Source: Muribaculaceae bacterium
Lineage (GTDB): Bacteria > Bacteroidota > Bacteroidia > Bacteroidales > Muribaculaceae
Assembly (NCBI GenBank): GCA_017547845.1
Contig: JAFYNZ010000036.1
Span: 1-53,287, forward strand
Reading direction: 5' to 3'
DNA: 53,287 nt
Numbering within the stretch: the first letter of the stretch is position 1; each line of letters begins with the position of its first letter. This document shows, piece by piece, positions 18,638-26,613 of the stretch. Position numbers and translations under genes: made by a program. The notes under the pieces are model-generated. The model worked only from the letters and a program-made list of their open reading frames with translations, was not told the origin of the DNA and made no database searches.

Positions 18638-20536
18638 ATGAGAAAGTGGCGTATTGAAGACTCTGCCGAGCTATACAACGTGACAGGTTGGGGTCTGAAA
18701 TATTTTTCAATCAACGACAAAGGTCATGTGCAGGTCACTCCTTATGAAGGTAGTGCTCCTGTCGACCTCAAAGATGTGATGGACGAATTGCAACTTCGAG
18801 ATGTGTCGTCTCCGATTTTGCTTCGTTTCCCTGACATACTCGACAACAGAATCCAAAAGATTTCCAACTGCTTTAAGAAGGCGGCTGCCGAGTATGACTA
18901 TAAGGGACAAAACTTCGTCGTTTATCCTATCAAAGTCAATCAGATGCGACAAGTCGTGGAGGAAATTGTCAGCCATGGCAATAAGTACAACATCGGTCTT
19001 GAGGCCGGTTCAAAGCCGGAATTGCATGCTGTATTGGCTACAAATTCACACGAAAAGTCACTAATCATTTGCAACGGCTACAAAGATGAGGACTACATAG
19101 AACTCGCTTTGCTTGCTCAGAAGATGGGACGTCGCATTATCCTCGTCGTTGAAAAGCTTAATGAACTTCGTCTCATTGCTGAAGTCGCAAAGCGCATCAA
19201 AATCGAGCCAAATATCGGTATCCGTATCAAACTTTCAAGCTCAGGCAGTGGCAAATGGGAAGAATCAGGAGGCGATGTTAGTAAGTTTGGCCTCAACTCC
19301 AGCGAACTCCTTGATGCTCTTGCATTCCTTGAAAAGAATAAGATGGAAAACTGCTTGAAGCTTATTCACTTCCATATCGGTAGCCAAATCACTAAGATTC
19401 GTCGCATCAAGAATGCTCTTCGCGAGGCTATGCAATTCTATGTGCAACTTTCAAAGATGGGACTCAATATCGAATTTGTCGATATAGGTGGTGGTCTTGG
19501 CGTAGACTACGATGGTACGCGTAGCAGTTCAAGTGCCAATTCGATGAACTACTCTATTCAAGAGTATGTCAATGACTCTGTTTCGGCTCTTGTCGATGTG
19601 TGTGTCAAAAACAATCTACCGCAACCTAATATTATCACCGAGAGTGGTCGCTCATTGACGGCTCACCATTCGGTGCTCATCATTGATGTGCTTGAGACAG
19701 CACAGCTTCCTATATGGTCGGAGTCAAAGGAAATCTCTGACGATAACCACGAGTTGGCTCGCGAACTTTATGCTATTTGGAACAAGATTAACCCTTCTCG
19801 CGTGCTTGAAGACTGGCACGACGCTGTGCAGATCCGTGAAGAAGCACTCGAATTGTTCAGCCTCGGTCTGCTCGACTTGAAGACAAGAGCTCAGATTGAG
19901 AAGCTATATTGGTCTGTCGCTCGTGAAGTCAACGACATGACTCGCTCGATGAAGCATCCACCTGAAGAATTGCGTAAGATTGGAAAGATGTTGCCCGAAA
20001 AATATTTCTGCAACTTCTCCCTCTTCCAGTCTCTGCCTGACTCTTGGGCTATCGACCAGATGTTCCCAATTATGCCGATTATCCGTCTTGATGAAAAGCC
20101 GGGTCGTCTTGCTACATTGCAAGATATCACTTGCGATAGCGATGGCAAAATCAGTCACTTTGTGTCTCCGCAAGGCGCATCGGAAGCGTTGCCGGTGCAT
20201 GCTCTTCGTCCGGGTGAACCATATTATATAGGTGTCTTCCTTGTCGGTGCTTACCAAGAAATTCTCGGTGATATGCACAACCTTTTCGGTGACACCAATG
20301 CTGTGCATATCAGCGTCTCTAAAGATGGCTATGAGATCGACCAGCTTATTGATGGCGAGACTGTGGCTGATGTGCTCGACTATGTGGAATACAATCCTAA
20401 GAAACTTGTAAGAAACGTGGAAGCTTGGGTGACTGCTTCAATGAAGAAAGGAATCATCTCTCCAGAGGAGGGTCGCCAATTCCTTAATACATATCGTGCA
20501 GGCCTTTACGGTTACACTTATCTTGAAAGAGACTGA
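18638..20536 (+). CDS. speA: biosynthetic arginine decarboxylase
   Basis: 632 residues. A PLP enzyme that converts arginine to agmatine and CO2, the first step of polyamine synthesis. It has a fold-III alanine-racemase-like barrel with FVVYPIKVNQ (PLP lysine), NIGLEAGSKPEL, LIHFHIGSQ, FVDIGGGLGVDYDGT (phosphate loop) and ITESGRSLTAHHSVLI. The C-terminal part contains the substrate loop with HALRPGEPYYIGVFLVGAYQ. Length is normal for SpeA. Its place after argR, the ArgC-like gene and ssb suggests that it may be under arginine-dependent control. Confidence 0.95.
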   Translation: MRKWRIEDSAELYNVTGWGLKYFSINDKGHVQVTPYEGSAPVDLKDVMDELQLRDVSSPILLRFPDILDNRIQKISNCFKKAAAEYDYKGQNFVVYPIKVNQMRQVVEEIVSHGNKYNIGLEAGSKPELHAVLATNSHEKSLIICNGYKDEDYIELALLAQKMGRRIILVVEKLNELRLIAEVAKRIKIEPNIGIRIKLSSSGSGKWEESGGDVSKFGLNSSELLDALAFLEKNKMENCLKLIHFHIGSQITKIRRIKNALREAMQFYVQLSKMGLNIEFVDIGGGLGVDYDGTRSSSSANSMNYSIQEYVNDSVSALVDVCVKNNLPQPNIITESGRSLTAHHSVLIIDVLETAQLPIWSESKEISDDNHELARELYAIWNKINPSRVLEDWHDAVQIREEALELFSLGLLDLKTRAQIEKLYWSVAREVNDMTRSMKHPPEELRKIGKMLPEKYFCNFSLFQSLPDSWAIDQMFPIMPIIRLDEKPGRLATLQDITCDSDGKISHFVSPQGASEALPVHALRPGEPYYIGVFLVGAYQEILGDMHNLFGDTNAVHISVSKDGYEIDQLIDGETVADVLDYVEYNPKKLVRNVEAWVTASMKKGIISPEEGRQFLNTYRAGLYGYTYLERD

Positions 20537-20544
20537 TTGTAGAG

Positions 20545-21288
20545 ATGAGGTATTTCTTGAAACTATCCTATAATGGAGCACCTTTTCATGGTTGGCAAGT
20601 TCAGCCTAACGCTGTCAGTGTGCAATCTACTATCGAGGAGGCGTTGTCTACGGTGTTGCGTGAGAATATCAGCATCGTAGGTGCGGGTCGTACTGATACA
20701 GGTGTGAACGCTCGACAGATGTATGCGCACTTCGATTATGATAAAGAAATACCTGATTTCGGAAAGTTGATTAACTCGCTCAATCGACTCGTCGGAAAAG
20801 ATATTGCTATATACGATATAATAAAGGTGGCAGATGATGCTCATGCTCGATTTGATGCCACTGCTCGCACCTATAAGTATTTTGTCACTCATCAGAAGTC
20901 ACCATTTTTGTATCCTCTGTCGTGGCACTGTCCCCAAAGCCTCGATTATGAGAAAATGAATGAGGCGTGTGAAGTGCTGAAGCGTCATATCGATTTCACA
21001 AGTTTCAGCAAGCTCCATACTGATGTTAAGACCAATAACTGTCGTATAGACTATGCTCATTGGCAACAAGAGGGCGAAATGATGGTATTTACCATTACTG
21101 CCGACCGTTTTCTGAGAAATATGGTTAGAGCAGTGGTTGGTACGCTTGTTGAGGTCGGTCGCGGTAAAATTTCTGTCGAAGAGTTTGAGCAGATAATACT
21201 CAAGAAAGACCGATGCTCGGCAGGCACATCAATGCCTCCACAAGCACTCTTTCTTTGGAAAGTCGATTACGATTACATAGCCGAATGA
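20545..21288 (+). CDS. truA: tRNA pseudouridine synthase A (positions 38-40)
   Basis: 247 residues. The catalytic aspartate lies in GAGRTDTGVNARQM (about residue 52). Other family segments are FHGWQVQP near the start, FDATARTYKYFV, FLRNMVRAVVGTL and the end AGTSMPPQALFLWKVDY. It begins eight bases after speA. The stop is followed by a nested hairpin and a bidirectional terminator. Confidence 0.95.
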   Translation: MRYFLKLSYNGAPFHGWQVQPNAVSVQSTIEEALSTVLRENISIVGAGRTDTGVNARQMYAHFDYDKEIPDFGKLINSLNRLVGKDIAIYDIIKVADDAHARFDATARTYKYFVTHQKSPFLYPLSWHCPQSLDYEKMNEACEVLKRHIDFTSFSKLHTDVKTNNCRIDYAHWQQEGEMMVFTITADRFLRNMVRAVVGTLVEVGRGKISVEEFEQIILKKDRCSAGTSMPPQALFLWKVDYDYIAE

Positions 21289-21301
21289 TAGCCTTGACGA
21301 T

Positions 21302-21357
21302 GCATTCGCAAAAGGGGGTAAGCATATTGGACTGCTTAGATTTTGCGAGGAAGATGC
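21302..21357 (+). other. nested stem-loop after truA
   Basis: Three nested perfect pairings: GCAT/ATGC (21302-21305 with 21354-21357), TCGCAAAA/TTTTGCGA (21306-21313 with 21341-21348) and TAAGCA/TGCTTA (21319-21324 with 21333-21338). It is too elaborate for a simple terminator and has no T tract. It may be a 3-prime RNA processing or stability element, or a small RNA. Confidence 0.45.
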
Positions 21358-21400
21358 GCTGGGGGGTATAATACAAAAGATAGTTTCGGATTTATACATA

Positions 21401-21434
21401 AAAGTAAATGGAGGCCCGGGCCTCCATTTACTTT
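21401..21434. terminator. perfect 34-base palindrome, bidirectional terminator
   Basis: A perfect inverted repeat centred on GGCCCGGGCC with A-rich and T-rich ends works as an intrinsic terminator on both strands. It ends truA on the plus strand. On the minus strand it includes the stop codon of the HU-LysM gene, so the last lysine codon and stop are part of the stem. Confidence 0.85.
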
Positions 21435-22801
21435 TTATAGCGATTGTAAATTTCTACGCCTTTCCGTTTGGCCTGCTTGATACATTCCGGATCGTCAGGG
21501 TTTATATTGTATTTTTCCATAGAAGGAATGACCACCCTTGTGCCCGGTCGGATTCTGTCGGGGTGACCGAGTATCTTGCTATTCTCTTCATATATATATG
21601 GCCACAAATGATAGTTGCCATAGTGCTCACGAGCCATCGTCGTGAGGAAGCGAGTCAACGAGATTGTGTCATACACCACTTCGTCTGAAGGTTTGGTATC
21701 CGGCATGATTACTTTCTCTTCTGAAGTGCTTCCTTGCGCAGTGTCGGTAATGGTAGTTGCAGAATCTGTGGCAAGGTTGTCGGCGGATACAATCTGAGTA
21801 GATTGTGTTGATGCTTCACTGTCGATGTTGAACAGTTGTGGATTTACAAAGTATATCGCAGTAGCAGCTATTGCAAACACGGCCAATGATGCCACGATGC
21901 CCCAAATGAATCCGGGTAGGAAGCCTTTGCGACGTGTAGTAGTCTCTTCGTTAGAGTCAATATCTGACTGTAGACTGTTTTTAGAGGATTCTCTTTCTGC
22001 TGCAATTGCTTGAGAATCAGATTCTTCTGATGTAGACTCTTGATTGATAGATGCTTCAGATATCGGAGTCTCAATGATTCTTTGTTCCGAGATTTCTACA
22101 GTTTTACTTGGTCGCTCTTCGGCAGACTCGCTATCAACGGAGTCAATTGACTCAGTTGTTGCATTAGTTTCATTGTCATCAGATGTTGTCTCGATGTCAA
22201 TATTTTCACTTGCCGCAATGATGATGCTATCGTCTTCCTCGATATCGTTGTAGTCTGCGATATTGTCAAGATCGGATTGAGTGATGTCATCACCCTCATC
22301 AGGCGTTTCGCTACTTTCTGGAGCTATATCATCTTTGGTTTCGTCGATGTCGTCAGCATCATCTTCCGCATCCCACTCTGTCAAAGGTAGAGGAGGTGCG
22401 ACCTCTTTCTTTACTTCAGTTGAGATGTCGTCGGTAAGAGGTTGGTCATCAGTTGACTCAAGCATTTCGTCGGTGACACTGTCCTTGAGTTCGATGGTTT
22501 CAAAAGCGGCGAAAGGCAAGTTGATTGCCTCAGCCAACTCCTTGTCGGGAGTGAACGAGACTTTCTTATGGCCGGGAATTTCGATTTCTTCACCGGTGCC
22601 AACTTTGACACTCTTTCGAGCGTCAACTTCGACCACCTTGAACGTTCCAAGTTTCTTTATTTTGACATTTTCTCCTGATGCTAAAGTGTTGGCAATCAAC
22701 GAGAAAAATTCTTTGAGAAATTCTTCGCTAAGATGCTTGGAATATCCTGTCGACTCCGAAATTGCATTGACCAATTCAGGAAATGTGATTTTCTGATTCA
22801 T
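21428..22801 (-). CDS. membrane-anchored HU DNA-binding protein with LysM-like domain
   Basis: 457 residues. Residues 1-95 are an HU/IHF-type fold (ITFPELVNAISESTGYS, VKIKKLGTFKVVEVDAR, GHKKVSFTPDKELAEAIN). Residues 105-290 are a long Asp/Glu/Ser/Thr-rich linker. RRKG then leads into one membrane helix at about 296-318; the positive residues before it predict the HU end in the cytoplasm. A linker and a LysM-like domain follow (about 378-428: SLTRFLTTMAREHYGN, IRPGTRVVIP), placed in the periplasm. The protein could tie the nucleoid to the cell wall (inference). It lies 39 bases downstream of a normal HU gene and is probably co-transcribed with it. Confidence 0.85.
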   Translation of the reverse strand: MNQKITFPELVNAISESTGYSKHLSEEFLKEFFSLIANTLASGENVKIKKLGTFKVVEVDARKSVKVGTGEEIEIPGHKKVSFTPDKELAEAINLPFAAFETIELKDSVTDEMLESTDDQPLTDDISTEVKKEVAPPLPLTEWDAEDDADDIDETKDDIAPESSETPDEGDDITQSDLDNIADYNDIEEDDSIIIAASENIDIETTSDDNETNATTESIDSVDSESAEERPSKTVEISEQRIIETPISEASINQESTSEESDSQAIAAERESSKNSLQSDIDSNEETTTRRKGFLPGFIWGIVASLAVFAIAATAIYFVNPQLFNIDSEASTQSTQIVSADNLATDSATTITDTAQGSTSEEKVIMPDTKPSDEVVYDTISLTRFLTTMAREHYGNYHLWPYIYEENSKILGHPDRIRPGTRVVIPSMEKYNINPDDPECIKQAKRKGVEIYNRYKK

Positions 22802-22840
22802 AAGTGCGTGACTATTTTGAAGTTAGCTTATGAAATGCGA

Positions 22841-23113
22841 TTATTTAATCTTTTGTTTAAGCAAAGCAGAAGGCTTAAACGAAAGTGTGATTTTGGGTGG
22901 TACGAGAAGACGCTTGCCTGTCTGTGGGTGAACAGTGATTCGTTCAAGGCGTTTTTTTGCCTCAAACGATCCGAATCCGGGTATCGCGACAGTGTCCATA
23001 TCCGCGCAATGATCTTTGATGACGGTCGAGAGTCCGTCTATCATATTAGATACCTCTGTCTTGTTGCGGTTAAGTCGCTTGGATAGTGCTTCGATTAATG
23101 TCTTGTTGTCCAT
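22841..23113 (-). CDS. HU-family DNA-binding protein
   Basis: 90 residues, the normal size of an HU subunit: LIEALSKRLNRNKTEVSNMI, TVAIPGFGSFEAKKR and a C-terminal arm and helix with VPPKITLSFKPSALLKQ. The arm HPQTGKRLLVPP is slightly different from the canonical R-NP-TG. It is a nucleoid protein acting as a dimer. It is the first gene of the pair with the membrane-anchored HU protein, from a clear promoter upstream, so heterodimers between the two are conceivable. Confidence 0.92.
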   Translation of the reverse strand: MDNKTLIEALSKRLNRNKTEVSNMIDGLSTVIKDHCADMDTVAIPGFGSFEAKKRLERITVHPQTGKRLLVPPKITLSFKPSALLKQKIK

Positions 23114-23176
23114 CCTTTATGTAGTAGTTTTGACTTATTGTGTGTGATAAAATTCTGCAGATAATCTTGCAATCTA

Positions 23177-23207
23177 CAAAATTACAAAAAAATCTCTTCA
23201 AAACAAA
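23177..23207 (-). promoter_or_regulatory. promoter of the HU gene pair
   Basis: On the minus strand TTTG (23204-23207), 19 bases, then TAATTTTG (23177-23184) match the Bacteroidetes consensus. Transcription would begin about 55 bases before the HU start. Confidence 0.75.
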
Positions 23208-23289
23208 CCCTAATATCAATAATAGTGCTAATTTTGCAAATGATTTATGTGTTGATTGGTCTCGACTGCATATTGCGAGGCGTAATGAC

Positions 23290-23492
23290 ATATGGGAACT
23301 TCTATAAATTGCTTTGTGCTGATTTATGAATTTTGACTGAGGAGATTTTTGTTTTTAACGCAAGGAGTATAGCGAGCTATACGACTGAGTTAAAGGCAAA
23401 AAGATGCCAGTCAAAAACATAGAGCACACAAAAGGAAGCCCTCGAAAATAAAATAAATAACTAAATCCGGGAATTTATAGAAGTTCCCATAT
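23290..23492. mobile_element. MITE-like element, copy 1
   Basis: A 203-base element with perfect 21-base terminal inverted repeats (23290-23310 with 23472-23492) and no gene inside. Its core, TTTTTAACGCAAGGAGTATA followed by GCGAGCTATACGACTGAGTT, contains the stem GTATAGC/GCTATAC and is shared with copy 2 at 27989-28306. It lies 27 bases before the TraB/GumN start codon, so it must form part of that gene's leader or supply its promoter. The rest of the gap between HU and this gene holds only the HU promoter. Confidence 0.75.
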
Positions 23493-23519
23493 AGTATTAA
23501 CGTATAATAATATTGAATT

Positions 23520-24395
23520 ATGAAGAAGATTTTAATGCTGATTTGTTCAGTAGTGTTGTGTTTTGTAGCGAGTGCACAAGTATGCTACAAGGTGTCGGGT
23601 AATGGTCTTGCTGAGCCCTCTTATCTTTTCGGTACGCATCACCTTTCACCATTGAAAATTTACAACGACAACGATAAGGCTGTAGCTGCGTTCGCTGCGT
23701 CGAAGCAGATTGTCGGAGAAATTGATATGACTGTCAATCAGATGGTTATGGCCATGGAAATGCAAAAGCATATGATTGCTCCTCAGGATAGTACACTTTC
23801 CAAAGTGTTGACGGCAGAGGAATTTGCTGCAGCCAAGAAATTTTTTGAGCAATATAGTCCTCAGCCCGGTCTTACGCTTGAAATGATGGATCCATTAAAG
23901 CCATCGGCCGTGATGCAGACACTTGCAGTATCATTAATAATGAAGAATATGCCCGAATATAATCCTGCAGAGCAGTTGGATACATATTTCCAAGTTGAAG
24001 GTAAGAAGAAGGGTAAGAAAATAGTTGGTTTAGAAACAATCGAATTCCAAGCTGATATGCTCTATAATATGCATTCAATTCGAAAGCAAGCAGAACAGTT
24101 GATGGAAATGGTCAATAATCCTCAGAAGTCTATCGATGAAGCAAATGAACTAAATAAGGCTTATTTCGCACAAGATATGCAGAAGATGTATGAGTTCTCT
24201 ATGGAATGTGAGTCGGACCCTGTCTTTTTCGAAAAACTATTGCTCAATCGCAACAATGATTGGATTACAAAGTTGCCGACTATCATGTCGGAGGGTTCAT
24301 CGTTCGTCGCAGTAGGCTGCTTGCACCTTGTCGGTGACTATGGTATTATCGAGCAACTCCGTAAACTCGGTTATACAATTGAGCCGCTTCAGTGA
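23520..24395 (+). CDS. TraB/GumN-family exported protein
   Basis: 291 residues with a signal peptide ending near residue 19 (VASAQ). The family is recognised by the N-terminal SYLFGTHHLSPL (GTxH), a central region with KKIVGLETIEFQADML and the C-terminal SFVAVGCLHLVGDYGIIEQL with RKLGYTIEPL. Members are related to the Tiki proteases, and the GxH/ExE and GxxH residues form the presumed metal site. The bacterial substrate is unknown. No promoter was found between the MITE-like element and the start. Confidence 0.85.
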   Translation: MKKILMLICSVVLCFVASAQVCYKVSGNGLAEPSYLFGTHHLSPLKIYNDNDKAVAAFAASKQIVGEIDMTVNQMVMAMEMQKHMIAPQDSTLSKVLTAEEFAAAKKFFEQYSPQPGLTLEMMDPLKPSAVMQTLAVSLIMKNMPEYNPAEQLDTYFQVEGKKKGKKIVGLETIEFQADMLYNMHSIRKQAEQLMEMVNNPQKSIDEANELNKAYFAQDMQKMYEFSMECESDPVFFEKLLLNRNNDWITKLPTIMSEGSSFVAVGCLHLVGDYGIIEQLRKLGYTIEPLQ

Positions 24396-24514
24396 GACGT
24401 CTCGACACATAAAGGTCTAAAATAAAAATATTGAGTATAGATAAAGGTGATGCTTTGCATTTTATTCTAAAAAAATAATTGTTGCGTCTAGGCGTGTATT
24501 ATTTGATAATATTT

Positions 24515-24546
24515 TTTGTATAAGTCGCAGAAAAGTGTTACCTTTG
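24515..24546 (+). promoter_or_regulatory. tryptophanase promoter
   Basis: TTTG at 24515-24518 (TTG 24516-24518), 20 bases, then TACCTTTG at 24539-24546. The spacing and sequence are a close match to the Bacteroidetes consensus, about 40 bases before the start codon. No TnaC-like leader peptide was seen. Confidence 0.75.
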
Positions 24547-24585
24547 ACAAAAATTTAAAAACCAATCAAAAAATTAAAAGATATT

Positions 24586-25965
24586 ATGGAACTACCTTTC
24601 GCAGAATCGTGGAAAATCAAAATGGTTGAGCCAATTCGCAAGAGCACACGTGAAGAACGTGAACAATGGCTCAAAGAAGCTCACTACAACTTGTTCAACC
24701 TTAAGTCAGAGCAAGTATACATCGACTGTTTGACAGACTCAGGTACAGGTGCTATGAGCGACCGTCAATGGGCTGCTATGATGATGGGTGACGAAAGCTA
24801 CGCTGGTTCATCTTCATTCTTCCGTCTCAAAGAAGTAATCTGCCGTTTGACAGGTTTTGAATATGTTATCCCTACTCACCAAGGTCGTGCTGCTGAAAAC
24901 GTACTTTTCAGCCACTTGGTAAAGGCTGGTGACATCGTTCCAGGTAACTCACACTTCGATACAACTAAGGGTCACATCGAAAGCCGCAAGGCATTCGCTA
25001 TCGACTGCACTATCGATGAAGCTAAGAACACTCAGCTCGAATTGCCATTCAAGGGTAACGTTGACCCTAAGAAACTTGAAAAGGTTCTCGAAGAAAACGC
25101 TGACAAGATCCCATTCGTAATCGTAACTGTGACTAACAACACAGCCGGTGGTCAGCCTGTATCTATGCAAAACCTTCGCGAAGTGCGCGCTATCGCTGAC
25201 AAGTATGGCAAACGCGTTCTCTTCGACTCTGCTCGTTTCGTAGAAAATGCTTACTTCATCAAGACTCGTGAAGAAGGCTACGCAGATAAGACTATCAAAG
25301 AAATCGTTAAGGAAATGTACTCTTTCGCAGATGGTATGACAATGTCATCTAAGAAGGATGGTCTTGTAAATATGGGTGGTTTCATCGCTACTCGTCACGA
25401 AGACTGGTTTGAAGGCGCTAAGCGTTTCTGTATCCCATTCGAAGGTTACCTTACATATGGTGGTATGAACGGTCGTGATATGGACGCTCTCGCTGTAGGT
25501 CTTGATGAAAACACTGAATTCGACAATATCGAAACACGTATCAAGCAAGTTCAATACCTCGCTGCTCGCCTTGACGAATATGGTATCCCTTACCAACGTC
25601 CTGTAGGTGGTCACGCTATCTTCGTTGACGCAAGCCTCGTACTTACTAACGTACCTAAGGAAGAGTTCCCAGCTCAAACATTGACTATTGAACTCTATCG
25701 CGAAGCTGGTATCCGTGGTTGCGAAATCGGTTACATCCTTGCTGACCGCGACCCTGTGACTCGCGAAAACCGTTTCGGTGGTCTCGACCTTCTCCGTCTC
25801 TGCATCGCTCGTCGCGTTTACACTAACAACCACATGGACGTTATCGCTGCTGCGTTGAAGAACGTTTACGATCGTCGTGAGACTATCAAGCACGGTGTGA
25901 AGATTGTATGGGAAACTGAACTCATGCGTCACTTCACAGTGAAACTTGAGCCTATCACTGAATAA
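24586..25965 (+). CDS. tnaA: tryptophanase (tryptophan indole-lyase)
   Basis: 459 residues. A PLP enzyme that splits tryptophan to indole, pyruvate and ammonia. Motifs include YIDCLTDSGTGAMSD, IPTHQGRAAENVLFS, the PLP lysine in TMSSKKDGLVNMGG, TYGGMNGRDM and IARRVYTNNHMD. The close relative tyrosine phenol-lyase has Arg in the MERG segment; here it reads CEIG, with Ile as in tryptophanase, so indole formation is favoured. Note that the usual IPRR/IPRA segment reads IARR. Codon use is biased to C-ending, highly expressed codons, stronger than in neighbours. It is monocistronic between its own promoter and terminator. Confidence 0.88.
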   Translation: MELPFAESWKIKMVEPIRKSTREEREQWLKEAHYNLFNLKSEQVYIDCLTDSGTGAMSDRQWAAMMMGDESYAGSSSFFRLKEVICRLTGFEYVIPTHQGRAAENVLFSHLVKAGDIVPGNSHFDTTKGHIESRKAFAIDCTIDEAKNTQLELPFKGNVDPKKLEKVLEENADKIPFVIVTVTNNTAGGQPVSMQNLREVRAIADKYGKRVLFDSARFVENAYFIKTREEGYADKTIKEIVKEMYSFADGMTMSSKKDGLVNMGGFIATRHEDWFEGAKRFCIPFEGYLTYGGMNGRDMDALAVGLDENTEFDNIETRIKQVQYLAARLDEYGIPYQRPVGGHAIFVDASLVLTNVPKEEFPAQTLTIELYREAGIRGCEIGYILADRDPVTRENRFGGLDLLRLCIARRVYTNNHMDVIAAALKNVYDRRETIKHGVKIVWETELMRHFTVKLEPITE

Positions 25966-25988
25966 TCTATTTTAGATATATTTTCAGC

Positions 25989-26021
25989 AAAAGCGTCGCT
26001 CTTTGAGTGGCGCTTTTTTTT
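25989..26021 (+). terminator. tryptophanase terminator
   Basis: The arms AAAAGCGTCGCTC and GAGTGGCGCTTTT pair at 11 of 13 positions, with a 3-base loop, and are followed by a run of T. It is a strong intrinsic terminator 24 bases after the tnaA stop. Confidence 0.85.
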
Positions 26022-26070
26022 ACATATGTCAAAAAAGAAATGAAGTTGATGAAATTTTGCAACATTTTTT

Positions 26071-26100
26071 TTGATAGTAGAGAATAGTAGTATAAATTTG
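26071..26100 (+). promoter_or_regulatory. promoter of the secreted-protein gene pair
   Basis: TTG at 26071-26073, 19 bases, then TAAATTTG at 26093-26100, 25 bases before the ATG at 26125. Confidence 0.7.
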
Positions 26101-26124
26101 TGTCGAATTATAAATTTAACGCCT

Positions 26125-26613
26125 ATGAGATTAAAGTTTTTCCCACTAATTGCGTCTGCTTTGCTGTTGAGCGGTGGCTCATTGGTCAAGGCAGATAGTG
26201 TTATCGAGGTGCACACTTATAACTCCGGCTCTGAACAATATGCTTTGTCAAAGGATTTCAAAATCGATTTCACAAGCACAGGGTTTGACTTATTAAGTGG
26301 TGCAAGCGATGTTGTCGCAATATATGATCTCTCCAACGTACAAAAGATTTCATTTATTGCAGACACAAGTGTTGAGTCTTTGAAAGATTCATCAGTTTCT
26401 TTGTTAGTAACACCCAACCCTGTCGTTGACCTAATGACTATCCGTGGAGGAGAAGAATTGGTCGGCACTGAAATCAACATCTATTCAGTCGAAGGACAAA
26501 ACGTAGTCAGAGTATCCAACTGGCAAGGTGAGTCTATCGATGTTTCACACCTCTCATCAGGAATCTATATTATTAATACACAATCTAAAAATCTCAAATT
26601 CATCAAATTATGA
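26125..26613 (+). CDS. small type IX secretion substrate
   Basis: 162 residues from ATG 26125, which follows the promoter directly; an upstream in-frame start would lie before the promoter. The signal peptide covers about residues 1-22. The C-terminal 65 residues are a type A sorting domain (TPNPVVDLMTIRGGEEL, EINIYSVEGQNV, HLSSGIYIINTQ and a basic end). That leaves only about 70 residues of passenger with no recognised fold. The stop overlaps the next ATG (ATGA), so the two proteins are made together. Confidence 0.8.
   Translation: MRLKFFPLIASALLLSGGSLVKADSVIEVHTYNSGSEQYALSKDFKIDFTSTGFDLLSGASDVVAIYDLSNVQKISFIADTSVESLKDSSVSLLVTPNPVVDLMTIRGGEELVGTEINIYSVEGQNVVRVSNWQGESIDVSHLSSGIYIINTQSKNLKFIKL

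Noticed and set aside
24586-25965. Tyrosine phenol-lyase as the identity of the PLP lyase
   Set aside because: The position of the phenol-lyase arginine (MERG) is Ile here (CEIG), as in tryptophanase.
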